Assembly (NCBI GenBank): GCA_033283265.1
Contig: JAWMQN010000002.1
Location: forward strand, 186,001 to 250,000
From: Mangrovimicrobium sp033283265
GTDB lineage: Bacteria > Pseudomonadota > Gammaproteobacteria > Pseudomonadales > Halieaceae
Reading direction: 5' to 3'
DNA length: 64,000 nt
A model generated the notes under the pieces. That model worked only from the letters and a program-made list of their open reading frames with translations, had not been told where the DNA came from and did no database searches. Shown here one piece after another: positions 1 to 7,250 of the stretch. Position 1 is the first letter of the stretch. Each line of letters starts with the position of its first letter. The position numbers and the translations under genes were made by a program.

Positions 1-559
1 GGTCTATGGGTTCCACTTCACCGCGGTAGCGGGCCGCTTCCCGGGAGTCCACCAGCAGGGCGCCGCCAGCCTGCAGGCCGGGCAGTGCATCGATGCTGCA
101 GACCGCGCGAAATTCCACTGCCCCGGGCGCCTCGACTGCCGCCGCTGCCGCCGGCTCGCCGGCTTCGACGGGATACCCGGCGGCCAGCCAGGCGGAATAG
201 CCCCCGTTCAGCAGCCGCGGCGGGCGATAGCCCAGGCTGCGCATCATCCACCAGAGGCGGGCGGCGTAGGCAAAGCGGGAGGCGTCGTAGGCGACCACGG
301 CGGTGTCCGGGCCGATCCCCAGCCGGGCCAGGGTGGCGGCAAAGTCTGCCGGGGCCGGCAGGGGGTGGCGCCCGCCGTGAGTACCCAGCGGCCCGGACAG
401 GTCGCGATTGAGATGCAGGTAGTGGGCGCCGGGGATGTGGCCCTCGAGAAAAGCGCGGTGGCCGGCCTCGGGGTCCGCCAGGTCAAAGCGGCAGTCGACG
501 ATGATGGTGCCGCTGTCAGCAGACAGTTCCGCTGCTTCGATTGTCAGTTGCTCGTTCAT
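1..559 (-). CDS. sseA: Rhodanese-type sulfurtransferase (SseA-like), partial
   Basis: The minus-strand frame opens with ATG at 559 and stays open to the window edge, so about 186 N-terminal residues are present and the end is missing. The protein starts MNEQLTIEAAEL and carries the N-terminal rhodanese signature IIVDCRFDL, followed by HIPGAHYLHLNRDLSG and GTHGGRHPLP, as in two-domain thiosulfate/3-mercaptopyruvate sulfurtransferases. The second domain is just entered (LVDSREAARYRGE). The catalytic cysteine of this family sits in that second domain, outside the window, so activity cannot be judged. It is divergent from the DUF2244 gene across a 92-nt gap. The family assignment is secure; the sseA symbol is a likely but not unique choice. 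Confidence 0.85.
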   Translation of the reverse strand, partial: MNEQLTIEAAELSADSGTIIVDCRFDLADPEAGHRAFLEGHIPGAHYLHLNRDLSGPLGTHGGRHPLPAPADFAATLARLGIGPDTAVVAYDASRFAYAARLWWMMRSLGYRPPRLLNGGYSAWLAAGYPVEAGEPAAAAAVEAPGAVEFRAVCSIDALPGLQAGGALLVDSREAARYRGEVEPID

Positions 560-651
560 TTTCCCGTCCTGCATTGCCCTGTGCAGGATGCTAGTCGACC
601 CGGGGGAAATTCACTAGACTCAGTCCAATAACAGGGATCGAGGGTTCAAAC

Positions 652-1155
652 GTGGTCTCAAGCTCCCGCAGCCAGTCCGGCCTGATCATTATCGCCCGGC
701 CCAACTCGTCGCAGAGCTGGCGCGCCAACCTGTATGTCCTGCTGGCGCTCAGCATCCCCTCCCTCGGCATTGCCGTCGGCTTTACCCTGATCGGCGCCTG
801 GCCGATCCTGCCTTTCGCCGGCATCGAGATGCTCGGCCTGGGCTCCGCCCTCTATTATGTCCAATGGAAGCTGCAATACCGCCACGTGATCACCCTCGAT
901 GAAGACTGTGTGCGAATCGAGAAAGGCTACCTCTACCCCCGTGAAAGCTGGCAGCTGCCGCGGGCGCGCACCGGCATCGCGGTAGAAACCGAGCAACACC
1001 CCTGGGAATGCCCCGCCCTGGCCCTGCACGACGCGGAGCAGCAGGTGCGGATTGGCGAGTTTCTCAACCGGGAGGATGCGATTGCCCTGCTGGGGCTGTT
1101 GCGGGGGGAGTTGCGGGTAAACAGCTATGCGGCTGGTGAGCAGAGGCGGTTTTAA
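652..1155 (+). CDS. DUF2244 family integral membrane protein
   Basis: This 167-residue protein has two adjacent hydrophobic segments (about residues 26-50 and 52-70, including PFAGIEMLGLGSALYY) followed by a soluble beta-rich tail. That is the layout of DUF2244 membrane proteins of Proteobacteria. The start is GTG at 652, preceded by a GAGG element 8 nt upstream. In other genomes members often lie near cytochrome oxidase genes, but no such genes are here, so no function is inferred. It is transcribed away from the rhodanese gene. Confidence 0.8.
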   Translation: MVSSSRSQSGLIIIARPNSSQSWRANLYVLLALSIPSLGIAVGFTLIGAWPILPFAGIEMLGLGSALYYVQWKLQYRHVITLDEDCVRIEKGYLYPRESWQLPRARTGIAVETEQHPWECPALALHDAEQQVRIGEFLNREDAIALLGLLRGELRVNSYAAGEQRRF

Positions 1156-1197
1156 AGCGCCGTTCCTGGCACTGCACCGGACGCGGTAGGCGTGCAT

Positions 1198-1295
1198 CAG
1201 ATACTTGCTGCTGAAACCGTTAGGCGACAGGACGCCGCCGCTCGAGCCTGCACATGGATGTGCGCTGTTTGGCGTGTTTCAGCAGCAAGTATCTG
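1198..1295. repeat. Long inverted repeat with internal hairpins (intergenic)
   Basis: A perfect 20-nt arm at 1198-1217 is repeated as its reverse complement at 1276-1295, separated by 58 nt. The pairing continues imperfectly outward (GGCGTGCA against its partner near 1296-1307). The loop itself contains GCACAT/ATGTGC at 1250-1263 and GGCG/CGCC near 1222-1234, so the whole element could fold into a branched structure. It fills most of the gap between the DUF2244 gene and rimO. It could be a REP/MITE-like element, a terminator or a structured RNA; the sequence does not decide. Confidence 0.75.
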
Positions 1296-1413
1296 GTGTA
1301 CGCCGGCCTACGCCGAACCGTGCACCTGGTAAATATCAACGAACTTCAGGTTTGGCGGTAGTTCAGGCCCCTGCGGTACAATGCGCGCCCCTCCCGCCCC
1401 CTCGTACACTGAC

Positions 1414-2739
1414 ATGACAGACACCGGCAAACAGAAAGTAGGCTTCATCAGCCTGGGTTGCCCCAAAGCCCTGGTGGACTCGGAGCGCATCCTCACCCAG
1501 CTGAAAATGGACGGCTACGAAATCGTGCCCAGCTACGAGGACGCCGAAGTGGTGGTGGTCAACACCTGCGGCTTCATCGACAGCGCCAAGCAGGAATCCC
1601 TCGACGCCATCGGCGAGGCGATCAGCGAAAACGGCAAGGTGATCGTCACCGGCTGCATGGGCAAGGGCGATGACGCCGCGACCATCCAGCAGCTGCACCC
1701 CAAGGTGCTGTCGGTGACCGGGCCGGCGGCCTACGAGGAAGTGGTGGGCGCGGTGCACCAGTTCGTGCCGCCGACCGGCAAGCACGACCCCTTCGTCGAC
1801 CTGGTACCGCCCCAGGGCGTCAAGCTCACCCCCCGCCACTATGCCTACCTGAAGATCTCCGAGGGCTGCAACCACCGCTGCAAGTTCTGCATCATTCCCG
1901 CCATGCGCGGCGATCTGGTCAGCCGCCCTATCGGCGAGGTCATGGACGAGGCCGAGCGGCTGGTCAAGGCCGGTGTGCGCGAGCTGCTGGTGATCTCCCA
2001 GGACACCAGCGCCTACGGCGTGGACCTCAAGTACCGCACCGGCTTCTGGCAGGGGCGGCCGCTGAAGACCCGCATGTACGAACTGTGCGAGGCGCTCGGG
2101 GAGTTCGGCATCTGGGTGCGCCTGCACTACGTCTACCCCTACCCCCATGTCGACGACGTCATCCCGCTGATGGCGGAGAAGAAAATCCTGCCCTACCTCG
2201 ACATCCCCCTGCAGCACGGCAGCCCGGCGGTCCTGAAGCGCATGAAGCGCCCCGCCGCGGCGGAGAAGTCCCTCGACCGCATCCGCGCCTGGCGGCAGGT
2301 CTGCCCGGACATCACCCTGCGCAGCACTTTCATCGTCGGCTACCCCGGCGAGACCGAGGCGGAATTCCAGGAACTGCTCGACTTCCTCAAGGAGGCCCGC
2401 CTGGACCGGGTCGGCTGCTTCCAGTACTCGCCGGTGAAAGGTGCCGCCGCCAACGACCTGCCCGACCATGTGCCGGAGGCAGTGAAGCAGGAACGCTGGG
2501 AGCGCTTCATGGAACTGCAGCAGCAGATCAGTGCGGAAAAACTGCAGGAGAAAATCGGCTCCACCATCGAAGTACTGATCGACGAGGTCGACGAGCAGGG
2601 CGCCATCGGCCGCTCCATGGGCGATGCGCCGGAGATCGACGGCAAGGTCTACCTCGATGGCGCCAGCGACCTGCAACCGGGGGATTTCGTCGAGGGCGAA
2701 GTCACCGGCGCCGACGACTACGACCTCTGGGTGGGCTGA
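1414..2739 (+). CDS. rimO: Ribosomal protein uS12 methylthiotransferase RimO
   Basis: RimO is a radical-SAM enzyme that adds a methylthio group to an aspartate of ribosomal protein S12. The 441-residue product shows the three N-terminal cluster cysteines (C16 in SLGCPKA, C52 in NTCGF, C81 in TGCMGKG) and the radical-SAM CxxxCxxC motif (C152, C156, C159 in GCNHRCKFC). A C-terminal TRAM domain follows. The open frame extends upstream to 1381, but the family usually starts close to the VGFISLGCPKA motif, so ATG at 1414 (MTDTGKQK) is preferred. The stop lies 7 nt before rsmE, so the two are probably co-transcribed. Confidence 0.95.
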   Translation: MTDTGKQKVGFISLGCPKALVDSERILTQLKMDGYEIVPSYEDAEVVVVNTCGFIDSAKQESLDAIGEAISENGKVIVTGCMGKGDDAATIQQLHPKVLSVTGPAAYEEVVGAVHQFVPPTGKHDPFVDLVPPQGVKLTPRHYAYLKISEGCNHRCKFCIIPAMRGDLVSRPIGEVMDEAERLVKAGVRELLVISQDTSAYGVDLKYRTGFWQGRPLKTRMYELCEALGEFGIWVRLHYVYPYPHVDDVIPLMAEKKILPYLDIPLQHGSPAVLKRMKRPAAAEKSLDRIRAWRQVCPDITLRSTFIVGYPGETEAEFQELLDFLKEARLDRVGCFQYSPVKGAAANDLPDHVPEAVKQERWERFMELQQQISAEKLQEKIGSTIEVLIDEVDEQGAIGRSMGDAPEIDGKVYLDGASDLQPGDFVEGEVTGADDYDLWVG

Positions 2740-2746
2740 CCCGACG

Positions 2747-3454
2747 GTGAACCTGCTGCTGTTCGAGGCCGGCGAACTGGACGCCAGCGGGCTGCTGCGG
2801 GTGACCGATCAACGCCTGACCCACATTCGCGAGGTGCACCGCAAGGGGGCCGGGGATACGCTGCGGGTCGGCGAAGTCGGCGGGCTGATGGGCGAGGCCA
2901 CCATTGTCTCCTGCGAGGCCGACCACGCCCTGCTACAACCCGCGCTGCACACCCCGCCACCGGCCAAACTGCCGCTGACCCTGGTGCTGGCCCTGCCGCG
3001 GCCGAAAATGCTCAGGCGGATCATCCGCACTGCAGCCGAACTGGGCGTCGCTGAGCTGCACCTGATCAATAGCTGGCGGGTGGAAAAGAGCTACTGGCAG
3101 ACCCCCGCGCTGGAAACCGCGACGATTCACCACTACCTGTTGCAAGGGCTGGAGCAGTCGCGGGACACGGTGCTGCCGCAGGTCCACCTGCAGCGGCGCT
3201 TCAAGCCTTTCGTCGAGGACACCCTCCCCGGCCTGTTGGCCGGCAGGCGCGGCCTGGTAGCCCATCCCGGTGCTCATCCCCCCTGCCCGCGGGACATTCC
3301 CGGCGCAGTCCTGCTCGCCATCGGCCCCGAGGGCGGCTTTATTCCCTACGAAGTGGAAATGCTGCAACAGGCGGGCTGCGAGGCCGTCAGTCTCGGCCCG
3401 CGCATCCTGCGGGTGGAGAACGCAGTCGGCGCCCTGCTGGCGAGACTGTTCTAA
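2747..3454 (+). CDS. rsmE: 16S rRNA (uracil1498-N3)-methyltransferase RsmE
   Basis: RsmE is a SPOUT methyltransferase that modifies U1498 of 16S rRNA. The 235-residue protein has an N-terminal PUA-like region (VTDQRLTHIREVHRKGAGDTLRVG) and the knotted C-terminal SAM site with LAIGPEGGF and LGPRILRVENA. The usual motif in this last position is RTETA, here RVENA, a mild departure. The start is GTG at 2747 just after the rimO stop, matching the normal RsmE N-terminus. It converges on msrA with a 5-nt gap. Confidence 0.93.
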   Translation: MNLLLFEAGELDASGLLRVTDQRLTHIREVHRKGAGDTLRVGEVGGLMGEATIVSCEADHALLQPALHTPPPAKLPLTLVLALPRPKMLRRIIRTAAELGVAELHLINSWRVEKSYWQTPALETATIHHYLLQGLEQSRDTVLPQVHLQRRFKPFVEDTLPGLLAGRRGLVAHPGAHPPCPRDIPGAVLLAIGPEGGFIPYEVEMLQQAGCEAVSLGPRILRVENAVGALLARLF

Positions 3455-3459
3455 CCGCC

Positions 3460-4116
3460 TCAGCTGGCAACCACACCCTCGGGGCAGCCCACCCCGGTGC
3501 CGCCGAGGCCGCAGTAACCACCCGGGTTTTTCGCCAGGTACTGCTGGTGGTACTCCTCCGCGTAATAGAACGGCGGAGCCGCCAGTATCTCGGTGGTGAT
3601 CTCGCCGTAACCGGCGGCGCTCAGGGCCGCCTGGAAGGCAATTTTCGATGCCTGCGCCGCGGCTGCCTGCTCTTCACCAAAGGTGTAGATACCCGAGCGG
3701 TACTGGGTGCCAAGATCATTGCCCTGGCGCATGCCCTGGGTCGGGTCGTGCCCTTCCCAGAAGGCCTTGAGCAACTCGGCGTAGCTGATTTTCGCCGGGT
3801 CGAAGACCACCTGCACCACCTCGTTGTGACCGGTCATGCCGCTGCACACCTCCTGGTAGGTGGCGTTGGGGGTAAACCCCGCGGCGTAGCCTGCCGCGGT
3901 GGTAAATACGCCCGGCAGTTGCCAGAACTTGCGCTCCACTCCCCAGAAGCAGCCCATGCCGAACATGGCCATTTCCATGCCCTCCGGGAAAGGACCGCGC
4001 ATGGGATTGCCGTTGACGAAGTGACTCGCGGGGACCGGCATTGCCTCCGCTCTCCCGGGCAGTGCTGAATGCGCATCGGGCATCAGGTGTTTACGTCTTA
4101 TGTCGAACAGGCTCAT
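3460..4116 (-). CDS. msrA: Peptide-methionine (S)-S-oxide reductase MsrA
   Basis: MsrA reduces methionine-S-sulfoxide in proteins and free methionine. The catalytic cysteine is in the invariant GCFWGVERKFWQLPGV motif. Further family motifs are GHNEVVQVVFDP and the C-terminal resolving-cysteine region YCGLGGTGVGCPEG. The frame could open at 4182, but ATG at 4116 (MSLFDIRRKHLMP) has a GGAG element 8 nt upstream and gives a 218-residue protein, so it is preferred. It diverges from the 4341 operon across a repeat-rich gap. Confidence 0.95.
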   Translation of the reverse strand: MSLFDIRRKHLMPDAHSALPGRAEAMPVPASHFVNGNPMRGPFPEGMEMAMFGMGCFWGVERKFWQLPGVFTTAAGYAAGFTPNATYQEVCSGMTGHNEVVQVVFDPAKISYAELLKAFWEGHDPTQGMRQGNDLGTQYRSGIYTFGEEQAAAAQASKIAFQAALSAAGYGEITTEILAAPPFYYAEEYHQQYLAKNPGGYCGLGGTGVGCPEGVVAS

Positions 4117-4232
4117 AGCGAAATCTCCAGCAATTCCAGGCAATGGCATTGCAATCCGTTTGTCGTTGCTTACAGTAGACAAGGCGCTGACAAGGAATTC
4201 AAGCGCACCGGCCAGGCCTCAAGCCACCCGCA

Positions 4233-4284
4233 GTGAGTGTGAATATTGAACTCACCGCGTCACAAGGGTGTCACAGAGTGTGAC
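4233..4284. promoter_or_regulatory. Clustered small repeats upstream of the VWA/DnaJ operon
   Basis: The gap between msrA and the 4341 gene holds an inverted repeat GTGAGT/ACTCAC (4233-4238 and 4250-4255) and another GTCACA/TGTGAC (4270-4275 and 4279-4284). An extra direct copy of GTCACA lies at 4259-4264. Arrays of this kind often bind dimeric regulators, but the regulator is not identified. The spacing does not match a CRP site. Confidence 0.4.
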
Positions 4285-4340
4285 TAGGCTGACTCGAATG
4301 GCGCCGACGACAACTGCGCCGCAGATGGAAGAAGATAGAC

Positions 4341-4538
4341 ATGACAATGATAGCAACACAAGAATTCGACGCCCGCGAGCTGTGCAGCCGCAAACTCTGG
4401 CAGCTTGTCAGTGATATAGACAGACAGGCAATCTCGGCTGGTGAGCTGCAGGCCGCCATCGACGAACTGGCCGCCCGCCGCCACTACCTGGCAGAACTGG
4501 CGCAGATTGGTAAACTGGACAGCAGGCAAACACACTGA
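4341..4538 (+). CDS. Small hypothetical protein (65 aa)
   Basis: This short acidic, helix-rich protein (MTMIATQEFDARELCSRK..., ending LDSRQTH) has a purine-rich GGAAGAAG element 6 nt before its ATG. It is the first gene of a same-strand run with the VWA gene 27 nt downstream. No signal peptide or membrane segment is seen. I do not recognise a family. The ribosome binding site and operon position make it more likely real than not. Confidence 0.55.
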   Translation: MTMIATQEFDARELCSRKLWQLVSDIDRQAISAGELQAAIDELAARRHYLAELAQIGKLDSRQTH

Positions 4539-4565
4539 CGGCCGCAACTGGCGGCGCGGCACCCC

Positions 4566-5246
4566 ATGGCAAAACTCCCGACGCGCCGCTCATCGAGTAC
4601 CGAAATCGACCGATTCCTGCAACAGAGCAGGAACATAAGCCTGTTCCAGGGCTCCCGGGCCCGCCTGCTTTTCTGCCTTGACGCCACAGCCAGCCGCCAA
4701 CCCACCTGGGACCAGGCCAGCCACCTGCAGCAGGAGATGTTCCGCGCCGTCGGCGACAAACTCAGTGTCCAGCTCTGCTACTACCGCGGCTTCGGTGAAT
4801 TCAGGGCCAGTGCCTGGACCAACGATTGGCAGCAGATCAGCCGCAGCATGGGCAAGGTCAGCTGCGAGGGCGGCCATACGCAAATCGAGCGCCTGCTGCG
4901 CCATGCGCTGCGCGAGCACGGCCAGGGAAAAATCCAGGCGCTGGTCTTTATCGGCGACGCGCTGGAGGAAAACCCCGACACCCTCTGCCAGCTGGCCGGG
5001 CAATGCGGCCTGCTCAGGCTGCCACTGTTCATTTTCCAGGAGGGCCGGCTGGCGAATGCCGAAAGCTGTTTCCGCAGCATGGCCCGGCTCAGCGGCGGCG
5101 CGTGGGCCAGCTTCGACCGGCGCAGCGCAGCCACCCTGGCCGCCCTCCTCGGCGCGGTGGCGAGCTACGCCTCGGGCGGGCTGACAGCACTGGAGAAACA
5201 GGGCAACGAGAGTGCTAAACTCCTGCTGCAACAATTGAAGCACTGA
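4566..5246 (+). CDS. VWA-like domain protein
   Basis: The 226-residue protein resembles von Willebrand factor A domains: a hydrophobic strand ending in a metal-site-like motif DATAS (D39, T41, S43; the usual motif is DxSxS). Later strands are KIQALVFIGDALEENPD and CGLLRLPLFIFQEG. No signal peptide is visible, so it is probably cytoplasmic. VWA proteins usually mediate metal-dependent protein contacts. The next gene (8 nt away) encodes a membrane J-domain protein, suggesting that the two act together, possibly in protein assembly or quality control. That role is inference. Confidence 0.75.
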   Translation: MAKLPTRRSSSTEIDRFLQQSRNISLFQGSRARLLFCLDATASRQPTWDQASHLQQEMFRAVGDKLSVQLCYYRGFGEFRASAWTNDWQQISRSMGKVSCEGGHTQIERLLRHALREHGQGKIQALVFIGDALEENPDTLCQLAGQCGLLRLPLFIFQEGRLANAESCFRSMARLSGGAWASFDRRSAATLAALLGAVASYASGGLTALEKQGNESAKLLLQQLKH

Positions 5247-5253
5247 GGGTGAC

Positions 5254-5964
5254 GTGCCCCGTCTAATTCTGATCGCGGCGATTGCCGCGGCACTCTATAT
5301 TCTCATCCGGCGTGCCCAGACCGCCCCCCCGCACAAGCGCCGCGGCGAGTACATCAAGCTCGCCCTCGGTATCACCGCGGGCGTGGTCCTCGTGCTGGCC
5401 GTCATGGGGAAGATGCACTGGATCGGCGTCGCGGCCACCGCACTGCTGCTGGCGCTGCGGCAACTGGCACCCGTGCTGGTACGTATGTTCCCGATGCTGG
5501 CCAGCCATTTCAGCCGCTCCAGCCCCAGCCCGGGTCAGAGTTCGACTGTCAGCACCGACCTGCTGCGCATGCAACTGGACCACGACAGCGGCAAGCTCAG
5601 CGGCGAGGTACTCGAGGGAAGCTTCAAGGGCTGGCGCCTCGACGACATGGACCAGCAGCAGCTCGATTCCCTGTGCGACTGGTGCCAGCAGCGCGACCAG
5701 GACTCACTCCAGCTGCTGTTGAGCTACCTCGAGCAGCGCTTTCCGGGAGCTACCCCGGGCGGCGGCAGCAGCGGGCAGCAGTCAGCCCCTGGCGGTATCA
5801 ACCGGGAAGAGGCCCTGGCCATCCTCGGGCTGGGCGCGGATGCCACCGACGAGGAGATCGTCGCCGCCCACCGCAAGCTGATCCAGAAGCTCCACCCCGA
5901 CCGCGGCGGCAACGACTACCTGGCGGCCAAGATCAATCAGGCCAAGGACTTCCTGCTGGGTTGA
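5254..5964 (+). CDS. Membrane-anchored DnaJ-domain protein (TIM14-like layout)
   Basis: The 236-residue product has N-terminal hydrophobic segments (about residues 3-18 and 36-72), a variable middle and a C-terminal J domain. The J domain carries the diagnostic HPD at 214-216 (KLHPDRGGN), the motif that stimulates Hsp70 ATPase. A C-terminal J domain on a membrane anchor is the layout of Pam18/TIM14-type co-chaperones rather than classical DnaJ, which has its J domain first. The start is GTG at 5254, directly after the VWA gene. It probably recruits DnaK to the inner membrane. Confidence 0.85.
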   Translation: MPRLILIAAIAAALYILIRRAQTAPPHKRRGEYIKLALGITAGVVLVLAVMGKMHWIGVAATALLLALRQLAPVLVRMFPMLASHFSRSSPSPGQSSTVSTDLLRMQLDHDSGKLSGEVLEGSFKGWRLDDMDQQQLDSLCDWCQQRDQDSLQLLLSYLEQRFPGATPGGGSSGQQSAPGGINREEALAILGLGADATDEEIVAAHRKLIQKLHPDRGGNDYLAAKINQAKDFLLG

Positions 5965-6040
5965 ACCTGGCGCCAATGACCCCATTTCAGACAGATCCAA
6001 TAGCACTGCCGCGCCGCGGCCACCGAGGAAATCACGCACC

Positions 6041-6346
6041 ATGAGTGAGGTTTATGTCATCCGCAACCAGCACGGCCACTACTGGGGCAAGTCCAGGCAA
6101 TGGGTGAGCGGCCAGGACCCACGGGCCGTCCACCGGGCGCGCCACGAGGACGAAGCAGTCAACACCCTGTTTGAACTGTCCGCCAAGGATGTCGACCTGC
6201 GCGGCCGGGTCGCAGCGGCGGAACTGTCCGAGCGCGGGGAGCCGGTCATCGAGTCGAGCCAGGTGCCCCTGCCCGGCCTCGAGGAGGTGCCGGCCGCGGA
6301 ACCAGCCCCGGAAGCCGTTGTCGAATCCGCCGATCAACCCAGCTGA
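6041..6346 (+). CDS. Hypothetical protein (101 aa)
   Basis: The N-terminal half (MSEVYVIRNQHGHYWGKSRQWVSG...) is rich in aromatic and basic residues and looks folded; the C-terminal third is acidic and Pro/Ala/Glu-rich, likely disordered. There is no signal peptide or membrane segment. A GAGG element lies upstream of the ATG, and htpX follows after 11 nt on the same strand, so co-expression with the protease is likely. I do not recognise the family. Confidence 0.65.
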   Translation: MSEVYVIRNQHGHYWGKSRQWVSGQDPRAVHRARHEDEAVNTLFELSAKDVDLRGRVAAAELSERGEPVIESSQVPLPGLEEVPAAEPAPEAVVESADQPS

Positions 6347-6357
6347 GACAAATCGCC

Positions 6358-7242
6358 ATGCGCATCCTGCTTTTCCTCGCCACCAACCTCGCGGTGCTGC
6401 TTCTGGTCAGTATCGTGTTCAACCTGCTCGGCCTGCAGGGGATCCTGGCCGCCAACGGGGTCGACCTGAACCTGTCGGCGCTGCTCGTGTTCTGTGCGCT
6501 GTTCGGCTTTGGCGGCGCGTTCATCTCGCTGTTCCTGTCCAAGTGGATGGCCAAGCGCGGTACCGGCGCCTACATCATCGAGCAACCGCGCAACCGCAGT
6601 GAGCAGTGGCTGCTGGAAACGGTGGAATCCCTGGCCCGGGAGGCCGGTATCGGCATGCCCGAGGTGGGCATCTTCCCCTCCCAGGCCGCCAACGCCTTCG
6701 CCACCGGCTGGAATCGCAACGCGGCGCTGGTGGCGGTCAGCGACGGCATGCTGGCCCGCTTTAACGAGGATGAGATCCGCGCGGTACTGGGCCACGAGAT
6801 CGGCCACGTGGCCAACGGCGACATGGTTACCCTGACCCTGATCCAGGGCGTGGTGAACACCTTCGTGATGTTCCTCGCCCGCATCATCGGCCACACCATC
6901 GACCGTGTAGTTTTCAAGACCGAGCGCGGCTTCGGTATCGGCTTTTATATCGTGACTTTTGTCGCCGAACTGCTGCTGGGCTTCCTCGCCAGCATGATCG
7001 TCTGCTGGTTCAGCCGGCGCCGGGAATACCGCGCCGACGAGGCCGGCGCCAGCCTGACCCGTCCACGCCACATGATCGCCGCCCTGGAGCGCCTGCGCCA
7101 GGAACAGGGCCTGCCCCAGGACCTGCCCGGCGAGCTGACGGCGTTCGGTATCAGCGAACAGGTAAAGGATGGCCTCAAGGCTCTCCTGCGCACCCACCCA
7201 CCGCTGGAGGACCGGATCCAGGCCCTGCAGCGGATGCCCTGA
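6358..7242 (+). CDS. htpX: Membrane zinc metalloprotease HtpX
   Basis: HtpX is an M48 inner-membrane protease that clears misfolded membrane proteins. The 294-residue protein has two N-terminal membrane segments, the zinc motif HEIGH at 146-150, two further hydrophobic segments, and the third-ligand region YRADEAGA downstream. Length and order match the E. coli protein. It lies between an unknown small gene and an HtrA-type protease, with 8 nt to the latter, which supports a joint envelope-stress role. Confidence 0.95.
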   Translation: MRILLFLATNLAVLLLVSIVFNLLGLQGILAANGVDLNLSALLVFCALFGFGGAFISLFLSKWMAKRGTGAYIIEQPRNRSEQWLLETVESLAREAGIGMPEVGIFPSQAANAFATGWNRNAALVAVSDGMLARFNEDEIRAVLGHEIGHVANGDMVTLTLIQGVVNTFVMFLARIIGHTIDRVVFKTERGFGIGFYIVTFVAELLLGFLASMIVCWFSRRREYRADEAGASLTRPRHMIAALERLRQEQGLPQDLPGELTAFGISEQVKDGLKALLRTHPPLEDRIQALQRMP

Positions 7243-7250
7243 GCGAGATC

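Noticed and set aside
1218..1225. GTTAGGC inside the 1198-1295 element, resembling an integron attC core
   Set aside because: The matching RYYYAAC partner is not at the other end and no integrase is present; a 7-nt match is expected by chance.
1363..2676. Long minus-strand open frame opposite rimO
   Set aside because: rimO carries all cluster cysteines and TRAM domain in the plus frame; the antisense frame has no support.
4238..4255. CRP-like site TGTGA...TCAC
   Set aside because: The spacer is 9 nt instead of 6 and the right half is incomplete.
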